Assembly: GCF_900113245.1 (NCBI RefSeq)
Contig: NZ_FOOQ01000002.1
Span: 62,001-126,000 of the forward strand
From: Halopelagius inordinatus
Lineage (GTDB): Archaea > Halobacteriota > Halobacteria > Halobacteriales > Haloferacaceae
DNA length: 64,000 nt
Direction: 5' to 3'
A program made the translations under genes and the position numbers. Shown in pieces: positions 28,044 to 36,383 of the stretch. Below the pieces are notes generated by a model that was given only the letters and a program-made list of their open reading frames with translations, was not told the DNA's origin and searched no databases. The first letter of the stretch is position 1. Every line of letters begins with the position of its first letter.

Positions 28044-29270
28044 CTAGGTTAGCTTATACGCTCGTTTCTTCCCTACGGACAGACTTTCAATCATTTCAAG
28101 CGTTTCGAGTTCGCGAGCAGACCGCTGAACCGTTTTATCAGAAACATCCATTTCTTCGGCCACTTCTGATTTTGTCATTTGACCCTCTCGACCGAGGAGG
28201 TAGACCATCCTCTCGCGGGCGTTCGGTGAATTATCCGAACTTTCTCCTTCATCATGATAACTCTGGAAGAAATCTAACATCTGCGTCCACGAGAGTTCGA
28301 TAAACTCCAGCGCTTGGTCGATGTGCTCCTCGTCTACCTCGGTGCTGCACTTGTCTAAAGCCGCCATGAGACAGCCCAACCGGAGCGTGTGCTCAATGTA
28401 GCGAGTTACGGACGGCTCAACGATTTTCCTTGTACCCACTTCCGATTTTTCAAGATTACCAACTATGACATCTCTTACTTTACGTTGAACTCGTTCCGTG
28501 TCATAATCGAAACTAAATTTCTTTCCTCCATGGAATTCGTTTTTAATTTCAGTAAGCGTGTCCACTACATCGTCACTCCGGAAGTTGCTTCCATTGCTGT
28601 CTTCGACAGCTCGTTCAAGAATCGCATCGCCGACACGGAATCGGAACTCCGGGGGGATATCACGGAAGAAGTAGAAGAATCGTGCCAATGTTCCGTTGCG
28701 CATCAGATTCTCTAAGTTCATATCCATCTCTGTCGGTGGATAACTCGTTCCAATAAGGGTACAGGTCGCTCTATATTCGATAGTCCCGGCGGCCATGTGG
28801 CGTTCAACATGTCCTCCGTCCAGAATCGAATTTATATTCTCAGGGATATTTTTATTCCAATCCGAACTCCCGGACCGTAACAGCTGTATTGCCTCGCGGA
28901 AGCCGACGATGTCGTATTTTTCTGCGGCACCTGGCTCTTCTTCTCCATCAACGAAGGTTCCGACGAGACCGGCATTCGTCAAGTCGTTCGAGTCGCTGAA
29001 ATTCATATCGGCGAATGTGGCGACTTTTTTCGCGTAATCGAATGCCGGGTCCTTCCCGCTCCCGGAATCCTGCACCATGAACGGGTGGACTCGGCAGTGC
29101 TTTTCGTTGTCTCCAATATCGAAGCTCGAATCACCGACAGCTTGTCCGAGCAGAGCCAGCATGAAGCCCGTGTGAAGCGTCTCGTTGTCCATTGAGTACC
29201 GCTCTGCATCTTCGAGATACCTCTCGATGAACTCGTCTCCCCAAACGGGGTCGGTTTCACCGAACCTCAT
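28044..29270 (-). CDS. DUF3987-like ATPase with C-terminal winged helix
   Basis: A 408-aa plasmid/virus-type protein. A P-loop-like motif, QDSGSGKDPAFDYA, near residue 72 has Asp where Ser/Thr is usual. A motif-B-like strand (YDIVGFREAIQLL) and a sensor-like TLIGTSYPPTEMD follow. Residues 340-408 form a winged helix (MTKSEVAEEMDVSDKTVQRS). DUF3987-type ATPases are replicative-helicase-like proteins of haloarchaeal plasmids, so a role in replication of the excised element is likely (inference). The ATG at 29270 overlaps the preceding small ORF by 4 bp. Confidence 0.65.
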   Translation of the reverse strand: MRFGETDPVWGDEFIERYLEDAERYSMDNETLHTGFMLALLGQAVGDSSFDIGDNEKHCRVHPFMVQDSGSGKDPAFDYAKKVATFADMNFSDSNDLTNAGLVGTFVDGEEEPGAAEKYDIVGFREAIQLLRSGSSDWNKNIPENINSILDGGHVERHMAAGTIEYRATCTLIGTSYPPTEMDMNLENLMRNGTLARFFYFFRDIPPEFRFRVGDAILERAVEDSNGSNFRSDDVVDTLTEIKNEFHGGKKFSFDYDTERVQRKVRDVIVGNLEKSEVGTRKIVEPSVTRYIEHTLRLGCLMAALDKCSTEVDEEHIDQALEFIELSWTQMLDFFQSYHDEGESSDNSPNARERMVYLLGREGQMTKSEVAEEMDVSDKTVQRSARELETLEMIESLSVGKKRAYKLT

Positions 29271-29398
29271 GCAAACCACCCTGTAAGCCTCGGTCGTACG
29301 CCTGCGATTAGGCGAGTGAAAGATTGATTCTCCGCTTCAGCGAAGATTGATTCGTACCCGGTCCATGCGTTTTCGATGAGTTCTGTTAGGTCGCTCAT
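29267..29398 (-). CDS. Small ORF coupled to the ATPase gene
   Basis: A 43-aa frame, MSDLTELIENAWTGYESIF to the stop at 29267. The TGA overlaps the ATPase ATG by 4 bp, the usual sign of a real coupled gene in this genome. An inverted repeat (29414-29429) lies just upstream. The function is unknown. Confidence 0.55.
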   Translation of the reverse strand: MSDLTELIENAWTGYESIFAEAENQSFTRLIAGVRPRLTGWFA

Positions 29399-29413
29399 TG
29401 TTTGAGTTTCTGG

Positions 29414-29429
29414 ATAGCCGCTAGGCTAT
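29414..29429. promoter_or_regulatory. Inverted repeat upstream of the ATPase operon
   Basis: ATAGCC-gcta-GGCTAT, 6-bp arms and a 4-nt spacer, ends about 15 bp before the ATG at 29398. It is a possible operator for the replication-type operon. Confidence 0.45.
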
Positions 29430-29477
29430 GTAACCGAATTTTCCGAAAAGCGACCCGATAAGCTTCATATACCCATA

Positions 29478-29492
29478 GTCCCTACTAGGGAC
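29478..29492. promoter_or_regulatory. 15-bp palindrome beside a TATA box
   Basis: GTCCCTA-c-TAGGGAC is perfectly symmetric. It lies immediately after the TATA-like ttcatatac (29465-29473), which reads as TATA in both directions. It suits an operator controlling the leftward ATPase operon, a short rightward transcript, or both. Confidence 0.5.
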
Positions 29493-29598
29493 ATGGTGGG
29501 CCACCTACTCCGGACGGGATGGTCTACCCGCTGTGGAGCACGTCGGTTGAATTGATTGGAACCAAACGCAACCAACGTGTTCCGACTGTAGGGAGTCG

Positions 29599-29766
29599 CT
29601 AGCGTACCTCCTCGTATACATCAGCCATCTCGTTGACGAGTTCGTCCCAAGTCAACTCTTGCTTGAGTGGCCGGAGACGCGCTCTGGTGGACTGATATAC
29701 AGGAACGGTTCGTTGTTCTTCGACCTCGTTGGTGTTTCCCGTGTTCGAGGCTTTTGCGACTTCCAT
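29599..29766 (-). CDS. DUF7557/antitoxin-like small protein
   Basis: A 55-aa protein from the ATG at 29766. The pattern RTVPVYQSTRARLRPLKQ followed by TWDELVNEMADVYEEVR is that of haloarchaeal VapB-like (DUF7557) proteins, which resemble antitoxin DNA-binding domains. No PIN-type toxin lies beside it, so it is an orphan regulator or an unpaired antitoxin. Confidence 0.6.
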   Translation of the reverse strand: MEVAKASNTGNTNEVEEQRTVPVYQSTRARLRPLKQELTWDELVNEMADVYEEVR

Positions 29767-29948
29767 GTTACTACATAGTTCCCGTACGGTCATAAACATA
29801 CCGCAAAAATTTTAGATATCAATCTTAAAAGCGGTTTTTCGGTTTGTATTCAAAACTTTAAGAGGGGTGGGGTGGTTCTAGAAGACCGCTATCGAAGCTG
29901 CCCAAGAACCTGAGAAAGAACCATACATCACCTACTGTTATCATTGAT

Positions 29949-30851
29949 ATGGAATCTCAGCTCTTCCCTACTGAGGTCTTGGAGTGGACGTGGGAGACGA
30001 TTGAATCGCTTCGAGAGAATGAACAGGAGGAAAATCGCTACTTAGAGTACAAAGCTCACCTACACTATCCTGAAGATGAGAATGACAAGTCGAAGACGGA
30101 GTGGCGTCATAACATCGAGGCAGAGATTACGGCCTTTGCGAACGCGAACGGTGGTATCCTACTCTTCGGAGTAGGCGACGATAGAACGCCGATACCGTTC
30201 GAGCCTCCAGAACACGACGTAGCTCGGACAGTCAACCAATTCATCCAGAATTCGACTCCGGTTCCTCAAGTTGATGTGTCAACGATGAGGGCACCTACCG
30301 ACGAGGTAGACCGAATAATCGTTGTCGTTCGAGTTCACGAAGCAACCCGAAAACCGGTGATGACCTCGAAATCGGCGTGCTATGTCCGGATTACAGAATC
30401 AAAGCATCCAATGTCACGTGAACAGATTGAGTCCATGTTTGTCGAAGCTGACCGTCGGCAACAGGCGGTCAGACAATTAGAAATGGAAATAGAACAATTT
30501 TTAGATATTTATGAAGAAACATTTGATGATTATCTGCTAACTGACGCACCTCCGGATTACTACTTAATAAATAAAATAGATTTCTATCGCGTATTTCAGG
30601 AAAACACTCACCTGTATTCGGATGAGGAGGTATCTCAAAATATTCGTAACATACTCTCTGAACTCCGGAAAATAGAATTGGGAGAGAGATACGAGAGGAG
30701 GCTTAAGGATGGGGAGGTACCTAACCCATTCGAGGATTCAAAGCGAAAGAATGTAGCGGGCCGACAAGAATTGGAGCGACAGGTTAATCGATTAAAGAAC
30801 ATGATTTTACAGCTCATTGAGTCTGCAGACTTAGATGTCGAACCCCGCTAG
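29949..30851 (+). CDS. AlbA_2 (Schlafen-like) domain protein
   Basis: A 300-aa protein. The AlbA_2/Schlafen core spans about residues 25-165: YLEYKAHLHYP, EAEITAFANANGGILLFGVG, then YVRITESKHPMSREQI. The C-terminal 130 residues are helical, charged and AT-rich in codon use, ending in a coiled-coil-like stretch (ELERQVNRLKNMILQLIES). Proteins with this domain include putative nucleases and regulators, several in antiviral contexts. Its stop shares the bases CTAG with the stop of the convergent integrase gene. Confidence 0.75.
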   Translation: MESQLFPTEVLEWTWETIESLRENEQEENRYLEYKAHLHYPEDENDKSKTEWRHNIEAEITAFANANGGILLFGVGDDRTPIPFEPPEHDVARTVNQFIQNSTPVPQVDVSTMRAPTDEVDRIIVVVRVHEATRKPVMTSKSACYVRITESKHPMSREQIESMFVEADRRQQAVRQLEMEIEQFLDIYEETFDDYLLTDAPPDYYLINKIDFYRVFQENTHLYSDEEVSQNIRNILSELRKIELGERYERRLKDGEVPNPFEDSKRKNVAGRQELERQVNRLKNMILQLIESADLDVEPR

Positions 30852-31948
30852 CCCATCCGGTCAAGCGCTTCTCGTCGGTCCTCCACGGGTGTCTGGTCGT
30901 ACTTCATCGTCGTCTGCTCGCTCTTATGACGGAGTTGCGCTTGCGCCGCCGCGAGGTCCTCCTCACGGGTCATGTACGTCCCGACAGAGTGCCGGATTGC
31001 GTACCAACTCATGCGACGGTTCTCGTAAGGGATGTCGGCTAAGTCGCAGAGGCGTTGGAGTAGGCTCCGGAGTGAACTCGTCTGATACGGATTTCCTTCG
31101 CGGGTGAGCCAGAGTATATTCGTATCGTCGTATCGGCTATACATCTCTCGTTCGTCGAGCCACCGTTCGAGAGCGTCGGCAGTTCGCTCGGTGAGTCCGA
31201 CTACCCAGTTGTCCTCGTTCTTGCTCGACTCTTCTCGGGGAATTCGGAGGAGTTGATTCTCTACGTCTACCCACGTGGTCTGCGCGCGTTCGACTTCGAC
31301 AGGGCGTAGCCCGGCATCGAGACTCGTCCAGACGAGGGAGGTGAACTTCCAGCCGTTCGCTCGGTCCCAGTCCTCGGAGCCTACCTCACTCTTTGGCTTT
31401 CCAAAGCGCTGTGCTAAGAGTGCTTTCCAGCGGTCACGCTCGTCAGGAGTAAGACCTCCGTAGGCAGGGATGGACCCGTACTCTAATGCTGCTTCACGGA
31501 TTCGAACCCTCTCCTCGATGGTGAGGTAGTCACGTGGATTCGGACTACTGGACGAGGAGAACGAGTGGGCCGGTTCCCATTCGTCACTTCCGCGCGCGTA
31601 CGCGGTCCACTTGAAGTACCGTTTGAGGGACTTCTGAGTGTTCGCCTTGTGGGTCCGACTCTTATCACTAAAGGCGAGTTCGCGCATATAGGCGTCAGCG
31701 TGGTCGTGGGTGAAGTTCGTCGTGTAGCCGTGGTTCTGCCACACCCACCGATTGAATTGGTCCGTTCTGTAAGCCGTTCGTAGGACCGTGTCGCGGCTGT
31801 ATCCCGTCGCGGTCGATGGGTCCTTTCCGAACGCGAGGAGCCACGAGAGGAAGTCCTCGCGCGCCTCGCGGTAGTCGAGAAGTTCCTTCGGGTTTAGTAT
31901 CTCGGAGGATGGGTCGGTTACGACGGGGTATTTGTCGAGGTCTTTCAA
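30848..31948 (-). CDS. Tyrosine recombinase (integrase)
   Basis: A 366-aa XerC/D-type integrase. The N-terminal SAM-like core-binding domain covers residues 15-115 and the catalytic domain about 140-366. Catalytic positions: Arg in SLDAGLRPVEVERA; Arg in WYAIRHSVGTYM, where the usual first His of HxxR is Trp or Tyr as in other haloarchaeal integrases; His in LRHKS; and the nucleophile Tyr in TMKYDQTP. The start is TTG at 31948, overlapping the stop of a 31-codon ORF. It lies 150 bp from tRNA-Glu, which it presumably targets. Confidence 0.92.
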   Translation of the reverse strand: MKDLDKYPVVTDPSSEILNPKELLDYREAREDFLSWLLAFGKDPSTATGYSRDTVLRTAYRTDQFNRWVWQNHGYTTNFTHDHADAYMRELAFSDKSRTHKANTQKSLKRYFKWTAYARGSDEWEPAHSFSSSSSPNPRDYLTIEERVRIREAALEYGSIPAYGGLTPDERDRWKALLAQRFGKPKSEVGSEDWDRANGWKFTSLVWTSLDAGLRPVEVERAQTTWVDVENQLLRIPREESSKNEDNWVVGLTERTADALERWLDEREMYSRYDDTNILWLTREGNPYQTSSLRSLLQRLCDLADIPYENRRMSWYAIRHSVGTYMTREEDLAAAQAQLRHKSEQTTMKYDQTPVEDRREALDRMG

Positions 31949-32040
31949 TTCGACCCCGTTCCTTCTTCGGCTTTGATATTTTCTAATCGCGGTACAACGT
32001 CGGGGTGGTGGTTACATCGAATCGTATCGGCCTGTGACAT
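31945..32040 (-). CDS. Short ORF coupled to the integrase
   Basis: A 31-codon frame, MSQADTIRCNHHPDVVPRL to a TGA that overlaps the TTG start of the integrase (TTGA). The coupling suggests it is translated or regulates integrase translation. Its first codons share DNA sequence with the remnant at 21988. Confidence 0.45.
   Translation of the reverse strand: MSQADTIRCNHHPDVVPRLENIKAEEGTGSN
32017..32036 (+). repeat. 20-bp box upstream of the integrase
   Basis: Identical to 21959-21978. It lies 60 bp from the right tRNA-Glu repeat. Confidence 0.7.
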
Positions 32041-32095
32041 AGGATTTGCTCCATGCTATGTCACGTGTGAAAACTACAGGACGGGAGTGCTGTAG

Positions 32096-32173
<78 letters not shown>

Positions 32174-32242
32174 CTGCACTCATTTCTCGTCGGCTGAATT
32201 GTTTAAAGATTCCGTTACGGGACGGCCGAGGGTGTGAACCTC

Positions 32243-34225
32243 TTACTTACCCTCGAACTCCGGCTCTCGGTCGCCCATGAACGCAGTGACGCCCTCCATC
32301 AGGTCGTCGGTGTCGTAGAGGAGGCCGAACGCCTGCGACTCGACTTCGAGTCCGGCGTCCGCGTCCGCCCATCCGCTCCGCATCGCGCGCTTCGTGTACC
32401 GCTGGGCGACCGGCGGTCCGGCGGCGAGGTCACGCGCCAGGTCCCACGCTCTCTCGTCGAGTTCGTCGTTCTCGACGACGTCGTTCAGGAAGCCGTACTC
32501 TCGCATCGTCTCCGCGTCGTAGCGTTCGGCGGTGAAGATGATCTCCTTTGCACGACCCGTGCCGACGATGCGCTGGAGGCGGACGGTGCCGCCCCACCCC
32601 GGCAGGAGACCGAGGTTGTGCTCCGGTTGGCCGAGTTCGGAACGTTCCGAGGCGACCCGGAGGTCCGCGCAGGTGGCCAGTTCCATCCCGCCGCCGAGGC
32701 AGTAGCCGTCAATGGCGGCGACGACGGGTTTGTCGCTCGCTTCGAGTTTTCCGAACGTCCGCTGGCCCTTCCGGGAGAGTTCCGCGGCGACGACCGGTTG
32801 CCCGCCGCCGGCGGCCATCGCCTGCACGTCCGCGCCCGCGGAGAACGCCCGGTCCCCCGCGCCCGAAAGGAGGATGCAGCGAACGCCGTCGTCGTCGTTC
32901 AGTTCGTCTATCGCGACGGCGAGTTCGTCGAGGAGTTCCTCGCTTATCGTGTTCATCCGGTGGGGTCGGTCGAGTTCGACGTGACCCACGTCGTCGCGAA
33001 CCTCCACAGAGAGCGTCTCGTAGTCGCGTCCCGCGGATTCGTCGTCGGACTCGCCCCCGTCGCGGAAGCCCGCCCCGGAGTCGCCGAGTTCGCGGAGCAG
33101 TTCGACGGCCTCGTAGCGGTCCGCGCCCGTCTCCTCGCGGAGTTCGTCGAGCGTTTCGACCAACGACTCGAGTCCCGCGCCGTCGGCCATCTTCGCGGGG
33201 CCGTCGGGGAAGCCCGCGCCGAGCATGACGGCCCGGTCGATGGCCTCGGCGTCGGCGACGTCGTTTTCGACGAGTCCGGCGACTTCGTTCGCCATCACGG
33301 CCATCAGGCGGCGCTGTAACTCCTCGCGGACCTGGTCGGAGGGTATCTGTGCGCCGTCGCCGTCTTCGTAGTCGTAAAAGCCCGACCCGGTCTTTTTGCC
33401 CAACTCCTCGGCTTCGACTTTCGCTTCGAGGAGGGGAGACGGTTCGTAGGCGTCGCCGAGAACCTCGTGCATGTAGTCGAGGACGTGATACCCCACGTCG
33501 ACGCCGACTTGGTCGGCGAGTTCGAAGGTGCCCATCGGGAGGCCGAGTCCGTACTTCGTCGTCGAATCGACTTCCGCAACGGTGGCGTCACCGGACTCGA
33601 CTATCCACGCCGCCTCGTTCATCAGGGGGACGAGGATGCGGTTGACGATGAACCCCGGGCTGTCCTTGTGGACGCGGACGGGCGTCTTCCCCATCTCTTC
33701 GGCCAAGTCGGCGATCAGATCCATCGTCTCGTCGGCCGTCTCCGCGCCGGAGATGACCTCGACGAGCTGCATCCGGACCGGCGGGTTGAAAAAGTGCATC
33801 CCGCAGAACTGCTCTGGACGGTCGGTCACGTCCGCGAGTTCGGTGACCGAGAGACTGGAGGTGTTCGTCGCGAACACCGTCCTGTCGGGGGCGGCGGCCT
33901 CCAACTCGGTGTAGACGTCCTTCTTTATCTCCATCTTCTCCGGTACCGCTTCGACGACGACGTCCGCGTCGGCGACGGACTCTGCGAGGTCCACGTACGT
34001 CGTGACGCGTTCGAGGGCGGCGTCGGCGTCCGCCTCGGATATCTGTTCTCGCTCCGCCAGTTTGCCGAGGCTCCACTCTATCTGGTCGTACCCCTTCCCG
34101 ACGAACTCCTCGTTTATGTCCCGGAGGTTGACGGCGTAGCCCGCGAGTGCCGCCACTTCGGCGATACCGTGTCCCATGTTCCCGGCACCGAGAACCGTGA
34201 TAGTGTTGACATCGTCTATCTCCAT
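32243..34225 (-). CDS. 3-hydroxyacyl-CoA dehydrogenase / enoyl-CoA hydratase fusion
   Basis: A 660-aa bifunctional beta-oxidation enzyme. Residues 1-290 form a NAD-binding 3-hydroxyacyl-CoA dehydrogenase (ITVLGAGNMGHGIAEVAALA, then HFFNPPVRM with the catalytic His). Residues 290-385 are its C-terminal helical domain, and residues 405-660 an enoyl-CoA hydratase of the crotonase fold (oxyanion loops FSAGADVQAM and GGGMELATCADLR). The order is dehydrogenase then hydratase, the reverse of bacterial FadB but usual in archaea. The start is the ATG at 34225. Confidence 0.93.
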   Translation of the reverse strand: MEIDDVNTITVLGAGNMGHGIAEVAALAGYAVNLRDINEEFVGKGYDQIEWSLGKLAEREQISEADADAALERVTTYVDLAESVADADVVVEAVPEKMEIKKDVYTELEAAAPDRTVFATNTSSLSVTELADVTDRPEQFCGMHFFNPPVRMQLVEVISGAETADETMDLIADLAEEMGKTPVRVHKDSPGFIVNRILVPLMNEAAWIVESGDATVAEVDSTTKYGLGLPMGTFELADQVGVDVGYHVLDYMHEVLGDAYEPSPLLEAKVEAEELGKKTGSGFYDYEDGDGAQIPSDQVREELQRRLMAVMANEVAGLVENDVADAEAIDRAVMLGAGFPDGPAKMADGAGLESLVETLDELREETGADRYEAVELLRELGDSGAGFRDGGESDDESAGRDYETLSVEVRDDVGHVELDRPHRMNTISEELLDELAVAIDELNDDDGVRCILLSGAGDRAFSAGADVQAMAAGGGQPVVAAELSRKGQRTFGKLEASDKPVVAAIDGYCLGGGMELATCADLRVASERSELGQPEHNLGLLPGWGGTVRLQRIVGTGRAKEIIFTAERYDAETMREYGFLNDVVENDELDERAWDLARDLAAGPPVAQRYTKRAMRSGWADADAGLEVESQAFGLLYDTDDLMEGVTAFMGDREPEFEGK

Positions 34226-34514
34226 GCCTGATTCCTCGCCTGCGTGGGGTTTCAACGTTTCCCTCGGCTGAAAAGGAAACCCGTAACGAGTTCATTAACG
34301 GTTTTTACTGAAACTATCGGCGAGGGAATCGCTGTCCCCGGTATGGACGGACTCACGGCTGGCACGGGAGTCGCGGGCCGCGACCACGCAGTACTCGGCC
34401 GACGCGACTCTCGTTTGCCCCTCGACACGGCGCTTCGTCGCGGGCGCTTTGCGGCGTCTCGGTGGAAAGAGAGCGAGTACGTCAAGTCTGTGGGCACCCG
34501 AGTGGAGACACCGG

Positions 34515-35099
34515 ATGACAACGACTGATTGGAAGCGGGTGCTTCGTTCCGACCCCGTGATGGCTGACCTCGTCGAGACCTACGGAGAGGTCGAGTTCGC
34601 TCCCGCCGAAAGCGAGTTCGAGCGACTCTGTACCACCATCATCAACCAGCAACTCTCGACGCAGTCGGCCGCAGCGATTCGCGAACGCGTCTTCGGGCTG
34701 TTCGACGGCGAGATAGAGCCCGAAGCGCTCGCGGCCCTCGAACACGACACACTCCGAGACGCCGGACTCTCGCGCACGAAGGTCGAGTACCTCCGCAACG
34801 CCGCCGAGGCGTTCCGGACGCAGGACCTCACGCGGGAGGGACTCGCGGGGCACACCGACGACGAAGTCGTCGACCTCCTCACGGAGATCAGAGGTATCGG
34901 CGAGTGGTCCGCGCACATGTTCCTGATGTTCGTACTGGGTCGAGAAGACGTCCTCCCATTGGGAGATTTGGCCGTCCGACGCGGACTGGAGGACCTCTAC
35001 GGCGTCGAGACGCGAGCGCAGATGAGAGATATCGCCGACGCGTGGCGCCCGTTCAGGTCCTACGGAACGCTCTACGTCTGGGAACACTACGAGAGTTAG
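34515..35099 (+). CDS. DNA-3-methyladenine glycosylase-like (HhH-GPD)
   Basis: A 194-aa base-excision repair glycosylase of the AlkA-like HhH-GPD superfamily. The helix-hairpin-helix TEIRGIGEWSAHMFL lies near residue 120. It is followed by the catalytic Asp region (DVLPLGDLAVRRGLEDLYG). The motif TTIINQQLSTQSA near residue 38 is typical. There is no Fe-S cluster. I start at the ATG at 34515, 22 codons inside the longest frame. The 260 bp upstream contain TATA-like sequence but no supported gene. Confidence 0.9.
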   Translation: MTTTDWKRVLRSDPVMADLVETYGEVEFAPAESEFERLCTTIINQQLSTQSAAAIRERVFGLFDGEIEPEALAALEHDTLRDAGLSRTKVEYLRNAAEAFRTQDLTREGLAGHTDDEVVDLLTEIRGIGEWSAHMFLMFVLGREDVLPLGDLAVRRGLEDLYGVETRAQMRDIADAWRPFRSYGTLYVWEHYES

Positions 35100-35169
35100 C
35101 GTCCCCGTCCGTCGCCCCGACATCTCGGTGACCGCCTCTCCGAGAGAGCACGCGGTACCCCGAGGATAG

Positions 35170-35535
35170 CTATTCGCGGCGGTCGATCCGACCGAACACT
35201 CGTCCGAGAAACACCCAGTGGAGCGACGTGCGTCCGTCGGGCCTGACCTCCTCGTACACGTGGTACAGGTACGGACCGTGCGGACACTCGGAACAGCCTT
35301 CACCGCACGGTTCGCTCTTGATGACCTCCGTGTACTCCGCTCGCTCCTCGGTCGAGAGTATCTCCTCTCCGGGCGCCGCTTCTATTTTATCGGAAACGGG
35401 CGCTTGCAGTTCTCGTATCCGACGTTGCGCGAGGTGAACTACTTCCCGTAGTTCGTGCTCTTGCAACTCGTTTAGTTCCGTCACGAGTTCGTCCGGAAGG
35501 GACCAATCGTCCTGTGCTCCCGACTCGTCTATCAT
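35170..35535 (-). CDS. Hypothetical protein with cysteine pair (DUF6788-like)
   Basis: A 121-aa protein. The C-terminal half has CGEGCSECPHGPYLYHVYEE followed by a strand (RTSLHWVFLGRV), a layout resembling DUF6788-type proteins. The N-terminal half is helical. The ATG at 35535 is about 27 bp from gttaagtat on the same strand, so the mRNA is likely leaderless. It is divergent from trkA. Confidence 0.6.
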   Translation of the reverse strand: MIDESGAQDDWSLPDELVTELNELQEHELREVVHLAQRRIRELQAPVSDKIEAAPGEEILSTEERAEYTEVIKSEPCGEGCSECPHGPYLYHVYEEVRPDGRTSLHWVFLGRVFGRIDRRE

Positions 35536-35663
35536 GTCGGTTCGGATGGGCCCCTCATACTTAACTTCCCCTATAGATTCTTCGCACCGATCAATGAAAA
35601 CAGTATATATTAATGGATACTCAAATCGATACGCTTTCAATGTGCGTTCGACAATTGCGTCCT

Positions 35664-36383
35664 ATGTACATCATCGTCGTCGGAGGAGGGAACATCGGTC
35701 GCCCCCTCATAGACATCGCCACGTCGTCGGGCAACGAGGTCGTCGTAATCGAGAAAGAGAGCGTGAAAGCCGAGGCTATCGCGGGAGCGTTCGACTGTCT
35801 CGTTCTCAACGACGACGCGACGACCAAGGACACGCTTTTGGATGCCGGCGCCCGGAGGGCCGACGCGATAATCTCGACGACCGATCAGGACGCGACGAAC
35901 GTGATGATCAGTCTCCTCGCGAAGGAACTGGAGATACCCGACGTCGTCTCGGTCGTCCACAACCCCGAGCACATGAGTCTCTTCGAACAGATCGGCGTGA
36001 ACACGATGGAAAACCCCCAACGCCTCATCGCCGAGTATCTCTACTACGCGGTAAAACGTCCCTCTATCGTCGATTACATGCGCGTCGGCGAGGAGGCGGA
36101 GGTGTTCGAAATCCGCGTCGCGGAGTCGGCACCGGTCGCGGGGAAACGACTCGACGAGGCGGCGGACCACGGCCTCCTGCCCGACGACACACTCGTCGTC
36201 GCCGTCGAACGAAGCGAGGCGGACGGTCCGATAACCCCGCGAGGCAACACGGAGATACGCGAGGGTGATCTCCTGACCGTCTACTCCGGCCGCGGTGCCA
36301 CACCGGACGTGACCGATCTCTTCGGACACTACGAAGACCACGCCGGGGCGTCCAGAGGAAGTCGGCGAGCGAACGACTCATGA
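35664..36383 (+). CDS. trkA: TrkA family potassium uptake regulator
   Basis: A 239-aa cytoplasmic regulator of the Trk/Ktr potassium channel: an N-terminal Rossmann RCK_N (IIVVGGGNIGRPLIDIA, acidic end of strand 2 in VVVIEKE) to about residue 130, then an RCK_C domain (PITPRGNTEIREGDLLTVYS). It gates the TrkH pore in response to nucleotides. The ATG at 35664 lies downstream of gtatatatta (35602-35611). The stop overlaps trkH by 4 bp. Confidence 0.9.
   Translation: MYIIVVGGGNIGRPLIDIATSSGNEVVVIEKESVKAEAIAGAFDCLVLNDDATTKDTLLDAGARRADAIISTTDQDATNVMISLLAKELEIPDVVSVVHNPEHMSLFEQIGVNTMENPQRLIAEYLYYAVKRPSIVDYMRVGEEAEVFEIRVAESAPVAGKRLDEAADHGLLPDDTLVVAVERSEADGPITPRGNTEIREGDLLTVYSGRGATPDVTDLFGHYEDHAGASRGSRRANDS

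Noticed and set aside
34244..34528. A plus-strand frame between the HCDH fusion and the AlkA-like gene
   Set aside because: Arg-rich, with no ribosome site or haloarchaeal acidity, and it runs into the AlkA-like start; treated as promoter region.
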